Shown: positions 47,901 through 61,231, counted from the stretch's first letter. The stretch: DNA of 64,000 nt from Anticarsia gemmatalis (GCF_050436995.1 NC_134754.1:9665001-9729000); one strand, 5' to 3'. Numbers and translations are program-made. The notes: generated by a model not told the origin, from the sequence alone.

Positions 47901-48204
47901 TATTTGTAAAAAATAAGTCGTAGAAACAAGTGTTTGCATTCCACTGTGCAAGTAACGGGCAACGGGAGCGGAGTTACATTCCGTTTGCGGTCATAAAAAC
48001 TTATAAAAATAAACCTGGTTTATAAATATATTATTCGTAAACACATAGTAGTATTATTAACGTATCTTTATCTTGTTTTTATTGGTATTTACGAGTACTC
48101 GTGCTATAGTATATCTCTTGCTACCATACCTCCATATTTTTTTAAGTTGATATTTTTTTTAAATTGATACTGTTTGGATGTGAATCACGCAAGGGAAGTC
48201 TGTT
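44906..48204. other. Intron-like stretch with one pseudoknot-like fold
   Basis: Contains the interleaved stems at 45107-45152. Open frames at 45497, 46265, 46806 and 47270 show no protein features. Otherwise AT-rich and unremarkable. Confidence 0.35.
45107..45152. other. Interleaved stems with pseudoknot geometry
   Basis: GGCGCT (45107-45112) can pair with AGCGCC (45132-45137). AGGCAATACA (45119-45128) pairs perfectly with TGTATTGCCT (45143-45152). The two stems interleave as in an H-type pseudoknot. Confidence 0.4.
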
Positions 48205-48276
48205 AAGATCGTACTTAGTAGCGTTCTTTGGCCTTTGCCTACTCCTAAGGAAAAAGGCGTGATATTGTGTATGTAT
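48205..48276 (+). mobile_element. Decayed LINE 3'-end fragment
   Basis: Shares TTGCCTACTCCTA ... AAGGCGTGAT and a TATGTAT end with 6155-6230 and 53262-53310. Confidence 0.45.
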
Positions 48277-48309
48277 TAGTACTTGCAATTGGGAGACATA
48301 TATAACAAT

Positions 48310-48505
48310 ACTAGCGGACCCGACAGACGTTGTCCTGTCTACACGTCAAAAAAACATTGTCCTGCGGACAAAATTGTGAATCTAAACCATTCTCTGATCT
48401 CCTTGAACACACACAAAAATTTTCATCAAAATTGGTCCCGTCGTTTAAGAGAAGTTCAGTGACATACACACTTACAGAAGAATTATATATACAAAGATGT
48501 ATATA
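48310..48505. mobile_element. Dispersed repeat fragment, class uncertain
   Basis: Begins ACTAGCGGACCCGACAGACG and contains TTTTCATCAAAATTGGTCCC and GAAGTTCAGTGACATACACA, ending in a TATATA-rich run. This pattern is a common lepidopteran repeat (from memory), probably a LINE 3' end. The two small opposed open frames over it are not genes. Confidence 0.5.
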
Positions 48506-51500
48506 TGTATGTAAGTATGGATAAAGTAAAACAAGTTGGTAGGTATACAGAAACGTATGTAGGTATTTAGGCTCCCCAACCCTCATTAAAAAGGTGCAAT
48601 ATTTTACAGGTATCTACAGTCTGGCAAAAATACGACACCTATGGCCACTAATGTATTGCTTGGGGTGCGAGAACTTTTTATTCTAAAAACCAATTTCGTT
48701 AAAACGTGTTTGCTAAAAGGTGGCACGTTCGTTCTTCAAATGACACGAACGTGTTGCACTTTGACAATACTCTAGCGAGGTTAAATAAAATATGCAAGTA
48801 ACAAATAAAATATAGGTACATAAAATATATTGAAATCTACGACTTAAAAGTGCCTTGGCAGTAAATGAAATGAAGTTTGTGCTGTCAAATCGATAGCAAT
48901 AAGATTTTTTTACAATAAGCTATGTTAGTTGGAAAATTACATGACACAGACTCCAATTACTCTTTATAACATGTAATTCATAAGAATATCCATAGCAATT
49001 TTATAAATGCCAGTCTGACTACATGTATGTTTGTTTGTTACGCTTTCAAATGTACAGTGCTAGTTACGAAATACTCTCTTTTCTTTATTCTCTTTAATAA
49101 TACTAAAGTATCCATACGAGTATCTAGTACTCTTCTAATGGGTCCTATTTTTTCACTCTATTAGAACAAGCTCTATTAACAAACCACCTAGTATTTCGTA
49201 GCTCAAAGTGCTCAAACTAACCGTATTTGTTCTGCAGCATTTACTTAGAGGCAATACCAGTAATTGCACGAAAAAACCAAGCATTGTTCCAGTTGTACGT
49301 CGTTCGTAGCTCGTAATTGAACAAAGCGAGATAAGGCCGCGGAACATTTGTTCCTCGATCCCTTTATCTTCAGTCCTCCAGTCTTGTTCCAGTTAGGCGT
49401 ATTTTATACGGCTGACTGTATGCTAAGCCTGTAATATAAAGTTTTTGAGTTTAACTGAGACAGAAACTGAAAATTATGGAACTAAACCACGAATTGTTGA
49501 TAGAAATATAAACTGTGAATTATTATTTATCTTAAAATTTATGTTTGTACTTTCCAACCTACAACTTTAATGGGGAATATATTCTACTATTAATCAGTAA
49601 GCAAAGTATAAGCTTTGCAATTGGTACTTTATTTTATTTTGACTACAGCCCTGCTTGTTTTATTTATCTTTATCTTACGCTTAGTGACATTTTAAAGGAT
49701 CTTTCCTCAGATTGTGAATTGCACTTTGTAGTTTGTCATTATATTGGTCGGTTATTCTTCCTATCCAATCTAAGGAATAGGTTTCGAAATATTCAGCAAA
49801 TCATAACTTAAATTGTTAGCTTAACGTTCACAAACCCTTAGTACTTTTCCAATCCCTCTATTTTCTTGTAACAATGTTTTTCGAGTGCACTGAAGGGTTA
49901 TTTTTATTCGGATAACACGAGGATGTTCTTACATATGGACGCTTTATCTGTGGAGCAAATATATTGAGTGTTGATAGTTTTACTAATGGCAGAGGTAAAT
50001 AAACTTCTGTTCCGATGAGCAGGTATTCGTTATTTGCGCCGTGGGAAACGTGGAGTAATTTAATAGGTTTGGCTTTTTATTTTCTGAAGATTTTTGAAGA
50101 AACACCTAGATGTAAAAATACATGAATAAAATCACGTCTTTTTTGCAAAGGGTAAGCAGAGACCAAAGAACGCTTCGTCGACGTCACGTCAACGTCTGGC
50201 CAAGATCCCTTCTCCCTTCAAATATAATATATAATTTTATCTTTACTTTTTTTTCGTAAGCAAGTACAGCTTGTCATAAGTATATAAATAATATTTACAT
50301 GTTTCAATACTTAAGTTAACATTTTACACACGAATAGCTAACTGAATATATTTTTACTCAAAACTTTGAATCCACAGAGAAATAAAAACATACATGTGAA
50401 AAAACTATAACATAAAATACAACGAAAGATAAAACTGTGAAAATAAATAAAAGTTTTAATATTTGTTCTTTTTAGCTACAAGTTACGATAAAATCGAACA
50501 TTAACATAAACAAAGCATCAGTCTTGGTGCATCGTGCTAACGACTTACAAAACTTTATCAATGCTAAGTTCGTCGCGTGATAACAATCAACTTAATGTCA
50601 TACTTTCAGGTTTTCTAGGACAAAGCTTAAGGTTCTTATGCACTGAAAGATTAAATTCGTTTTCCACCACTGGTGACCGCCTTATTTGTTAGTTGCTCGA
50701 CATTTTTTCGTGTTAAACAAAGAAAATGTAAAAAGTATACAAACCGCTCTTGGTCAGCTTGGTCGATTCAGGCCTAAGCACTGACTACTGACTAGAGAGC
50801 AAATACGGTACAAACCAATAAAACTAATAATTTAAATTATTTCTACATATATTTTAAATCTAAAATCATGCATAATATTAATTAACTTTTAACTGAATTT
50901 GTGAGAGTAAAACCTTAAAAAGATTTCAGCCACAAAATACAACCCAAAGGTTACTCTGTAAGAAATTACAGTCGCATTTCGGACTTAAAACTAACATGTA
51001 GCACACGTAAAACAACAAGAGAGACGGCCACAACATGTTAATGTTTCATACATTTTGTTGCGAAAATATTGCCTGCAAATTGTGGAATGTTCTGCATACT
51101 TGGTGTACAAACATACCCTAGTGTGAGGGGAGCTTTAGTATAAAATACATGGTTGCATGCAATGCAGTCATCTACTATGTTGTAGCTATTGTCAGTTCGT
51201 CGCCTCACTCGTATAACCTTAACGATCTGTTATATAATATCTTTATGGATTGTTTGCCTTGATTTGAGATTGTTTAGTCAACTTTGTTTTGTGAGGGTTA
51301 TATCTGTAAATACATTCTACTAGCTACATTGTTTTAGAAAACAGTTGGCTTATAAGGCAATAGTTATTTCAAAATTGGGACTCTTACACCGGCCTAACAA
51401 ATGTTGTAGCTAACAATAATAATTTACATGATACGTTAATGAGATACAACACTTTTGCCCCGCAGTCACGCTTTACAGAGAAACATAGTACACCACAACA

Positions 51501-52340
51501 GTTACTAAGCCAAAAATGCTCAGTCAAAACACCAAAATATAAAACAAAACATTTCAACAGAATCTCATAATGACATCACCAAGACAAAGGTAACGAAGCA
51601 TATTACCGCTATATGTTTCACTGATCCCGGGATTGCTACAAAAACAATTATTTGAATTTAATTGAGGAAATTGCGAAATTATTATTACGGTTCCGGACAT
51701 CCCAATTTTCCGTGCCCACCGGCGTTCCTTCCTTTGATAATTTCTTTCATAATTAATATTTAGAAAAGAGGATTTTTTCAGCTACATCGGCGTTAGTTAA
51801 CGAGTCATTTTGGATTATGTATCTTACCCTTTTCGTTCCGGGATCCTTTTGTCGCAAACTTGGAGATTTTTCGGTAGACTGACCGAAAACAGAAAATTAA
51901 AATGTTGTCGTAATTTGACAAACAAGATATAAAATTGTTTGCTAAGCTTTCTAAATTATGGCCGCTTTGACCTCTTCGTAAGATTAAAAAACGTTCTTAT
52001 AAGGATGGCGAGGGACAGCGCCCGTAGTCTTAGTCCTTCAGCCAACTGAGAAACACTGAGGAAGGCTAAGTAATTAAAAGATTCTAGGCAAAAAGATTCC
52101 CTGTGCATGTTACACTTAGCATTAATGATCATCCAAGTTTATAATCTGCAAAGTTATTCATCACCTATCCACTTTCGTCTTGTATACTATCAATAAACTC
52201 CAGAGGGTATGTCACAATCACTATTGACCTACAGTAAACCCGTTTCTATATTAACATGTAAAACTTCCCAACACAGTAATAAACCGACAAGTTTACAACA
52301 ACAGTAGACTCTCCTACAGCCATTGTCCTAACACGTACAG
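48506..52340. other. Intron-like stretch, nothing recognised
   Basis: AT-rich. The short open frames at 49153 and 49545 have no recognisable features. A word rich in ACGTC half-sites lies near 50178-50194. Confidence 0.35.
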
Positions 52341-52434
52341 CTATCGACTAAATTGACTATTTAAACTTGTGCCCAATATTAAGGCAGCTGATACCAAAGG
52401 CTTCGCAAATTGTTTTCATTTAATTCCAGATCAG

Positions 52435-52605
52435 TAGCTCGATTCTCTACTATTATCGACTACCGCCAACTGATGAGTATTCGAGAAATTTTGTATGAAA
52501 ATTTGATCAGCGCCTCTAGCGGGTGTCATTAGAACTATTTTGGCAGTACATTTTAAATGTCAAACTTTCGATGCTCGACAGTACCGACTGTAGATAATCG
52601 CGCTA
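52435..52605 (-). mobile_element. TA-flanked MITE family, copy E
   Basis: Minus-strand copy bounded by TA, with TAGCTCGATTCTCTAC at its plus-strand left end. First MITE of the tandem array. Full core, 171 bases. Confidence 0.8.
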
Positions 52606-52702
52606 AAACTATTGACTAAATTGACTATTTAAACTTGTGCCCAGTATTAAGGCAGCTGATACCGGAGGCTCCGCAAATTGTTTTCATTTAATTCCAGATC
52701 AG

Positions 52703-52860
52703 TAGCTCGATTCTCTACTACTATCGACTACCGACAACATACATTTTGTACGAAAATCTGATCAGCGCCTCTTACGGGTGTCGTAGGAAGTATTTTGTCA
52801 GTTCATTTTAAATGTCAAACTTTCGATGCTTGTCAGTACCGACTGTAGAGAATCGCCCTA
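52703..52860 (-). mobile_element. TA-flanked MITE family, copy F
   Basis: Minus-strand copy, second MITE of the array, 158 bases, lacking 13 bases next to the ACCGACAAC block that copy E has. Confidence 0.8.
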
Positions 52861-52960
52861 AAACTATCGACTAAATTGACTATTTAAACTTGTGCTCAGT
52901 ATTAAGGCAGCTGATACCGGAGGCTCCGCAAATTGTTTTCATTTAATTCCAGATCAGTAG

Positions 52961-54156
52961 GTTTCGTTCAAACTAAGAAGCTAAAAATGAACGAATCGAT
53001 AACGGATTTATCTTGAAGAGTTTCTAGATGATTAAACTAGACTTTGTTAGAAAATATTATATTTTTATATCTTATTGTTTTGTCTGGCATTTTATTTTCT
53101 TTTTGAAATTGATTTTTATTGCATGGTCCAATGATGCTTATATGAATCATGTTAAACAGTTAAATAATGAAACAGAATATTTCTTATTTATATCAGATAA
53201 TTGATACGTAACTACAATACACTTTATCGAATACAATAAAATTACCGAGAGTACCAAGTAACAGTGTGGTCTCTACCTACCCCTATGAGAATAAGGCGTG
53301 ATTTTATATAATATATATAAAATATGCAACTATGGTTCACTCATTGAAACCACTATAAACATATAGTTCAAAGGGATATCGCGTATAACTTAAGATATAA
53401 CAGTCACGGAAACTATAATCCTCAAAACAGATGTCCTTTAGAATCCATTAAAGTTATACTTCAAAAATACCCACCCGCCGTTTCTCAAGCCAGCAGTTAT
53501 CACCCACTTGACTGAACTTTATCTTACACCGTATATTAACTGCGATACGAAACGCCTTTGTTACTATCAGACGTATATTCAAAGGTATATTTAGATCGTT
53601 ACAAAGTTCTCGTATAAATTGTCGTTGGATTTTATATAGTTTCAGTAAGTTTAAAGGTATAGTTTACCTTTATATTCTTCGCGTAGTGTTTTACTATGCA
53701 ATTTTTTTGAGTTCGTTGTGGGAAATTAACAAAGACATAATTATATAGAAAACTCTGGAAAAGTACTGTGGTAGAAATCATTGACGCGATTACATGGGTT
53801 ACAACCTAACTTAACACTGGATGCATCATCTTAATGAAAAGTTATGAAAATTCTCCATTTATCGTAGAATGTCCTTAATAAACTCTTTTCTAAAAGAAAT
53901 TGAATGTAACAAAAAGGTACTCCATATTTTAATTTAAAAGTTAGCTCTGTAATCGTAAACGAACTCGTAAGCGTTTTATTGGAACACATTTATTTTCTCG
54001 ATTTGTATACGCAAAGTTACCTGCGAAGAAAACATTATCGAATCCATTCGTTTACTTGATACCTTTTTATGTGTGGAAATACCGAAAACAACTTAGACTT
54101 TTGGCTATAAGCGTTTATTTTATTCTAAACAGCCGTGCAACCGCCTTATAACCGCC
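52961..54156. other. Intron-like stretch with a LINE tail
   Basis: Contains the LINE tail fragment at 53262-53310. Otherwise AT-rich without recognised features. Confidence 0.35.
53262..53310 (+). mobile_element. Decayed LINE 3'-end fragment
   Basis: GGTCTCTACCTACCCCTATG followed by AATAAGGCGTGATTTTATAT. Third copy of the tail also present at 6155 and 48205. Confidence 0.5.
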
Positions 54157-54325
54157 GCGCGATTATCTACAGACAGTACTAATAAGTATGTAATGTTTGA
54201 AATTTAAAATGTACAACAGTAGTTTCTATGGCACCCGCTATAAGACGCTGATCAGATTTCCATAGACAATTTCTCTATAGATAGCCAGTTGTTGATAGTC
54301 GAAGTCGTAGAGAATTGCGCCTCTA
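54157..54325 (+). mobile_element. TA-flanked MITE family, copy G (diverged)
   Basis: GCGCGATTATCTACAGACAG at the left and GTAGAGAATTGCGCC at the right, with the core recognisable but heavily mutated (GACGCTGATCAGATTT). Confidence 0.65.
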
Positions 54326-55196
54326 CAGATCTAGCCTTTTTTCGACAGAACCAGATGAAAAAGCTAAAACTGGAACGACTTCAACTACATAATTCTTAAG
54401 AGTCACACGCAATACGCAAACTAGTTGAATTACACTGAGTTTTATGTCTTGTACTCGCCTTTTCACCACACTATATTATGAAGTATTAACTTATTAGACA
54501 TTTACATTCAGCACATTAAGCAAAGACTCCTCTATTTAAAACTGCCAGTTACTTCAGACATAAAAACTTAAGAAACTTAATGAGATGTAATTTATCTATG
54601 ACCCTTGGCTACTCTTAATAGATATTACGTTCCTTTCAAAGACCCAAATATTCAGACAGGGCAAAAGTCCATAAGACTATGTCCAACAAAACAATTAGGT
54701 GTTAATGTTTATTGCTTTCACTACAAAATGTATGTAGGTTATGTTCAGGGTCCTTAATAATTACATTTCTGAGTATATACAACCTTAAGTTACAATACCA
54801 AATGTACGTATTTCGAATAGCTAGGTAATTGTTGGAAAATGGGGTGCAGAGTAATTGTAAATACGGGGAAACGACTTAAAATTGTACGGTACTGGGAAAT
54901 ATCTCGTATATGAGAATAGTAATGTTTAATAGTAACAAGTATGAACGAGGTTGTAGTTTGCTATTAAATCCGCTTTACGTTTCCATGGAAAAGCTAATTT
55001 TCAACGTTATTACGTTGTGGAGCAAAATTATGGTTTTATACTAACAAAACAGTTTATTTTGAGGCGTTATGTTGGCATTGACTTTCATAGGTGAGTATAA
55101 AACAATCAAATAGTTCACTGATTAGTCGTTATTGAAACTTTATTGATGACGAAGTTTTCCTTCTGAGTTATTTTTGCAACGTTTCAAAATATCTAA

Positions 55197-55226
55197 ACAC
55201 ACACACACACACACACACACACACTT
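55197..55226. repeat. AC dinucleotide microsatellite
   Basis: Fifteen uninterrupted AC units. Likely polymorphic. Confidence 0.95.
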
Positions 55227-57712
55227 ACTTACAGTGCCTTTAGTACGATACAAAAAAGGTAATAAATACTTGTACAAAGTTCTAAAACTACGTACTACCC
55301 TACTGTCTCTAAAAAAGGTCGTTGCACTCTCTCTCTAAAGGCTATTACTTCCAATGACATCGTTTTATCTCCATCATCTCCAAACACCTAACTAATATCA
55401 GTTTCAAAAAACTAAACTATCTTCGGTCCGCACATCACCGCAAGCCTGACAATGATGGGCGCAGGTGAAATATTTGCGCGTTAGTACTAACCGAACGCGT
55501 CAATTGTGGCTCGCCGCGCGGCCAAATGTATGCGACATTCATTCCTGTCAGCGGCAGACTACTCGCCGCTCTGCGATAAAATGTGAACTGGTCTTTAGAA
55601 CATTTATCATTGTTTTCAGGGGAGACTTGCATTAATTTTGTGGTTTTTTAGTGATATTTCTATGTCTTATCCACACTTATCGATTTATTTAGTTTGGTGT
55701 TCTCTATTTTGCAATGCCTGCATCTATCGTTGGCATCTGATAGCGACCATTTATTGAATAAATAGATTTTCATGTCCGTTTTAGTATTTCTGTGCACTAA
55801 AAAAATATAGGTCTTGAAAGCAACTTAACCCTTGTTATTTCTTTCTCTTTTCTATCGTCTTAGGCGCTTTAAACAACATAGCTGGGTACTACATATTCTA
55901 ATAAATATTATTTTAGGTGGCTTCCTAGTTCATATAGATGCAAGTAAATAACGAAAAATGTCATTGGAAATTCTGCTCACGCCGCGCGGCAAAAAAAGGG
56001 ACAAAACACACACGAGCGCTTTCAACATTTTTCCCCGAATATTTTTATACGTTGCTTTATAGAAAAACTATAAATATTCTATTAAAGGTTCACTCGTAAA
56101 TGGTATACAAAAAGGGAAACACGTTTAAAGGGAGGGTAGAATGTGATAAGTCACGTTGAGCCACAAAGGGCTCGCCTACACGTACAGATGGGAACTTTTG
56201 ACATATTACCGTAATGTTTTATACGCGGTCAGTCAAGTTTATTTATACGATGAGATGTGAAGATACCTTTATGAATTATTGTGGTTATCTGATACACCTA
56301 GTGTTAAATTATGGAATATTTTCCGAGGAAAGTTCTGTGATTGTGAATTGATATAAGACTTTCTGTTATCGTTGATCTACAGTGATTACGAACGCAACAA
56401 GTTGGCAATCCAAACTGTTACAGTCGTAATACTAAAGCTATTTAACGCTACTACTTTTATTAGGGATTTACCTAATTTTTGTGTTTCATTTCGTTTTATC
56501 TTACGGCAACTTATGTATGTAGATTTATTTTAAGATAGTTTTATTCTGATATAAAGATACCAAGGCAAGGAAAAACACGTCCTGAATTTTGCTCTCAAAC
56601 TTTATGAAATCCTTTAGTCTAGTGGATGTACTAGAGCTTGTTTGGAACGGATAATCCGGGATGAATGAACATAGATTTTCCAGGCTCCTTTTGCGAACGA
56701 AGAATAATGTAGTATACGAAAATAATATAAAAAATCCAGGAATTTACCTTAACAAAGCAAAGTAGTACCTACTACTACGACCATTTTTATCGAAAGAAAG
56801 ATACTCTGTCGAGTAAAATACGGTTTCTATTTTGCATTTCATTTTTATCATTTCCCTTGTATTGTACGCGATATGAAATCATAACGGAGGCAATAAAAGT
56901 AATATATTGTAAGAAAACTCCTTTCTCACGACTCACGGCCATCAATAAAATGGAAATCTAAAATTCAATTCTTCGACGTGCCAATCACTTTGAACAAATT
57001 CAATAAGCAAACTGCTTCACTTGCTGTAAAAATATTTCATTATAGGTAGCTCCTAGAATTCTTGCTGCGTTTCAGTACTGGGAAATACTTCAATTTCTTT
57101 CCAATTACCCTACTTCAATGCTTCGCTGCTATTTATTTATTTTTTCTTGTAAATTACTCTTTCGCTTTCAAGGCAGGTGTTAAAGACACTTATAAAATTC
57201 GCATAGATATATATTACTTATGATAATACAAAATCATTGATTAAATTGTGACTCATTATTTACCAATAGCACAATTTAATGTCGAAAATGTTGCATGTTA
57301 AATATTTAACGACAATGCAAGTTCTAAAAGTACACAAACGCGTTAAAATAGTACACACTGACATCACGTAACCAAACAATTCAACAATGCACGACAACGG
57401 ATCGTTTTTAATTACCTTCGAAAAAGCTTTGTCTGTCTACTCGACGGTACGGGTTCCGCTGATGCAATCAATATGTTTGAGGTACACGTCTCCATTTTAC
57501 GTCCAATTAATCGGACGACAGGATATCAATTACTGACTCTGCTGTATGTATAAGACATGGAAATATGTTGTTGCTGGCTTTTATTTACTGAGTGAAAAAT
57601 ACACTATTTTTCAATAGTTATATTACAATAGTCACAAAATTATGGCTGAAACTTTCACTAGTTAAGTTACATCTAAATTATTTCTTCAACGTCAATTTAG
57701 TCTAGAAATTGA

Positions 57713-57761
57713 CATATTTACTAACACGACTACGATACGACGAATCATATTTACTAACACG
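57713..57761. repeat. Direct repeat pair
   Basis: CATATTTACTAACACG occurs at 57713-57728 and again at 57746-57761. The spacer of 17 bases is rich in ACGA. Confidence 0.7.
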
Positions 57762-58883
57762 GCTTTAAGTGTTGTAGACAATTTGAAAATAGACAAAGAC
57801 TGTCAATTAAACTCTTATAAAGGTACATATCAAAGTGTATATCTTTTTTATTATTAAAGTGAATGTATGTGTGTGTACCTACTACCGGCGATAAGTTTTA
57901 AAAAGATTGTTTATAATAACTACCTGCAAATACCGGAATCAAAAGTGCCCTGTAAAGTTCACGTTTTACTGCTTTCACGACATGAATTACGTGAGCTACG
58001 AACAACGAAGTTTTTATTACCTTTAATGTGTGGATATACGTTATGACCTTAGTCTTGCCACGACCACGCGCGAGCTTTCTAGATTTTATCTGAGCACTAG
58101 TTTTTAGGTTCTGTAGTAGAAGCTAGACAAATAGCAAAAAGTAAACGTCTGTGGTTTCCGAAAACTTTGTTTCTTAGTAGTTTGTTTGTACTGTTTTTTG
58201 ATACTGTTTCTTTCTTACTTATATTACTTTATACAATATGGCGAGCGAAATATTTACCTAAAATTGTTTGATTTTTGTGAATAAATGTTGGTAGGGACTG
58301 TGAGTCAGACGTTTTAAAATGGTATTTATTTTGTTCATATTTCAAATACCGAATATTTTTCGATGAAACTCGACGAATTTGTTTTTTGCAAATTGTCAGA
58401 AATATTTGCAGTCCTGTGTAACAGGGGCCGTACCACGTGCCGATTTAAAAATGAACTTGTTGGTTTTTTTCATGATATAACGTTATACCCAAAGTAGTAA
58501 GCACGTGTGTATGAAATACACTCACATTTGGCCATATTACAATGTAAGTCTCATATATTAAAGAGCAAAATTGACATAGCCGCTACAATCTAGAATATAT
58601 GTAACTCAAATTCCAAAAAAAAACTGTTTCAGTGGCACTTTAATTGACCCGGAATCCCACTTGAATCCTCATCATCAGTCGCATATACCACAGCTCAGAC
58701 CAAATAATAATCCAATGAAACAAAATACCCCATAATGCAACCCTCGAGAGCCCTTCATTCACCGTGTCAATAACTTGGTCATTTCAAACACATGATTAAT
58801 GATCACAGATCACAAACATTTGATCTATTGATTCAGTAAAGGGCGGCAATGATTGATCGTGCGTGTACAGGTATGGACAAAAT

Positions 58884-58934
58884 TAATTGGCCAGTATTTT
58901 TCGCGGCAGTCAATTGAGAAATGTGTAATTGGCC
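58884..58934. promoter_or_regulatory. Paired homeodomain-like sites
   Basis: TAATTGGCC occurs at 58884-58892 and 58926-58934, 42 bases apart (about four helical turns), with CAATTGA between them and further ATTGAT/TGATCA words upstream to 58790. This is a candidate enhancer core. Confidence 0.3.
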
Positions 58935-59042
58935 TGCTGTTTAACATAAATCATTTAGCTTGTAATAATAATAATTTATGGTAAAAATAATAAAATATTA
59001 TAATTTTTGCGAAAATCTTTGAAGAAACTCACATGAACAAAC

Positions 59043-59202
59043 TAGCGCAATTCTCTACAGTCGGTACAGTCGAGTATCGAAAGTTTGATCTTTAAAATGT
59101 ACTGCCAAAATAGTTTCTACGGAGCCCGATAGAGGCATTAAACAGATTTTCGTATAAAATTGCTCGATGTCGGTAGTCCATAGTTTTAGAGAATCGAGCT
59201 AC
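59043..59202 (+). mobile_element. TA-flanked MITE family, copy H
   Basis: TAGCGCAATTCTCTACAGTC at the left and GAGAATCGAGCTAC at the right; core intact with a short loss near the right arm. Confidence 0.75.
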
Positions 59203-61231
59203 ATATCGTAAGTTTACTAAGGACTCTCATACACATGATCTTATCTCATAAGTCAATATAGACGTGTTCTGTTGCCGTGACAAAGGTCTACAATAAGGGA
59301 GTCATTAACCCTATAATAACCAAGATTAAAGTCATTAGGTCTTTCATGTCAATTTTCTGTGGTAACTGAAGTACTTTTTATACTGACAAAAAAAAGCCAT
59401 ACAAAACCACAATCATGATTTTGCATTGTGTATTGATATTGATGAACAGATTTCTCTCGTACTGTAGTGCTGCGGCTCACCACATGACAATGTGCATTGA
59501 CTGATGTCGATGCGGCTGTTGTTTAAAATATTGAGTATTTCGATTCTGTTTTAGTTTTTCTATTTCAACCATTGAAGGTCCGACGGGAAAAGGTACTATA
59601 TTAATGATCTTTTTCTTTATAATAAACTCTTCAATTAAATAGAGCTAAGAATGTTTTTCCGAAAGTAGTGGTGAAATTAAAAGCCGGAGGATCCATCAAG
59701 TTTTTTTCAGATACTACATTTTCTATTTGACTTATAAGTTGTGCTAGAATAAACAACTACACTATATAAGTAAAAACCTATACATACATTATACCTACAT
59801 ACGTATGTCTATTGTATGTACTATTTATATTCCCGTATGCTCACAAATAAACTGTAATAATCCTGCTAATACTCATACTTGTATGACAATAACCTTCCAC
59901 ATGCCAAATGCCCAGTTGATCCAGAAAACATATTGCTATAGAATAAAAAAGAACTAAACTATTTAGTGGCCAACATTACCACAGCCAGCGGAATGTTCAA
60001 ACGACTCTGTATAACTGGAGCGCTGGACTGGATTATAAATCCATGCCAGTGCTAATTCACCCACTGGATTAATGTAAATCAGTTCCCTAGTCTAACATGT
60101 AGCCTCTCCTTTCAATACTAACGCATTACTATATTTCCCAGGTCTCACAGCGCAGTCAGAAAGTAAGCTCCAGAATCCAAACTAAGCATGTACTCGTAGA
60201 TATCGAACCATTCACACAAACGATTCATTTGTCTCGAAAACAGAGCATGCGCCATTTTATTTTGTATCTCGAGCTTTGCGAAATAATACTGTTTTGAATA
60301 AAATCTATTTTTAACATTGATAATAGAGAAATGTTCTGTTTTTAATATTTCAGACACGCTGGGATGCGTATAAAATATGATGGAAAAAATTGTTTTATAA
60401 AATTGAGTTTCTCATTTTGCACATGCTCGCTTAAAACCAAAATGGCGTCCAACTAGTCACAAAGACAAACGAATCACATAGTACTTCACACCGAACATTT
60501 CTGAGTCCATTATTTAGTAATCTATCACCGTCACACCTACCTTAATTGTAGTTTTAATAGACGACAGACAGTAGAACACATTACCCCAAATTACTATTTC
60601 TAATACACTTACTTGCAAATCGATACACATAAAAACTGTGCCATTATTTTGGCACCATGTGTACTATCTGTTATTACGGTCATAAAGTATTTTATAGGTG
60701 ACTGTACATCGATATGCAAGTAGTGAACATTTTCGGATTTTTTCTTTAATATTTTGATACATTTATCTTTGAATCCACTACTCGCATGACGTTGTATGAC
60801 CTACACGATAATACATTTCATTTAATTTTATACTCTATTTAGTATCATTGATACTTATGCATAATTTGTTGTCATATTATTAGTTTTAATCTCTCTGTGC
60901 TTTTTATTCTAAGGCCATTTGGAAAATTTGAAATTATACGACTTATGTTGTGCTCTAATTTGATTACTTAATGTTTGTTGTAATTTTGCTACTTTGTTAA
61001 CTTAAACCAGTAATTTTTTTGTAAAAGAATTTAGTTCAGCTGCTTTATTTTGTTTATCATTTAAATATGTAGAGTGACAGAATCTATAGTAATGGAAATT
61101 AACTTTTTTTTTCCTATTCCTATGGCCTTGGTAAAACAGTTGTGATTAAAATATGTTTTATTAATAAAATTCAAGACAACTAGTCGTGTTTGTGAAATAT
61201 TGTGATTTGTATTAGCGGTAGTGTTTTACAG
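59203..61231. other. Intron-like stretch, nothing recognised
   Basis: AT-rich sequence. The minus-strand frame at 60145-60357 has no recognisable features. Confidence 0.35.

Larger units (their letters stand above)
52341..52960. repeat. Tandem array of host flank plus MITE
   Basis: Layout is U-M-U-M-U. U is a 94-base unique segment (52341-52434, 52609-52702, 52864-52957) and M is the MITE. Periods are 268 and 255 bases. The 13-base difference is a deletion inside the second MITE. U1 differs from U2 at about four positions, and U2 from U3 at about one, so the right-hand duplication is younger. Three shared bases AAA sit between each MITE and the next U. Confidence 0.85.
54326..59042. other. 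Intron-like stretch with microsatellite and candidate enhancer
   Basis: Holds the AC repeat at 55197-55226, a GC-richer ORF-poor block at 55430-55630, a 16-base direct repeat at 57713/57746, and paired TAATTGGCC words near 58884. No gene supported. Confidence 0.35.

Noticed and set aside
55197..55226. The AC run as a functional Z-DNA element
   Set aside because: Ordinary microsatellite; nothing around it suggests function.
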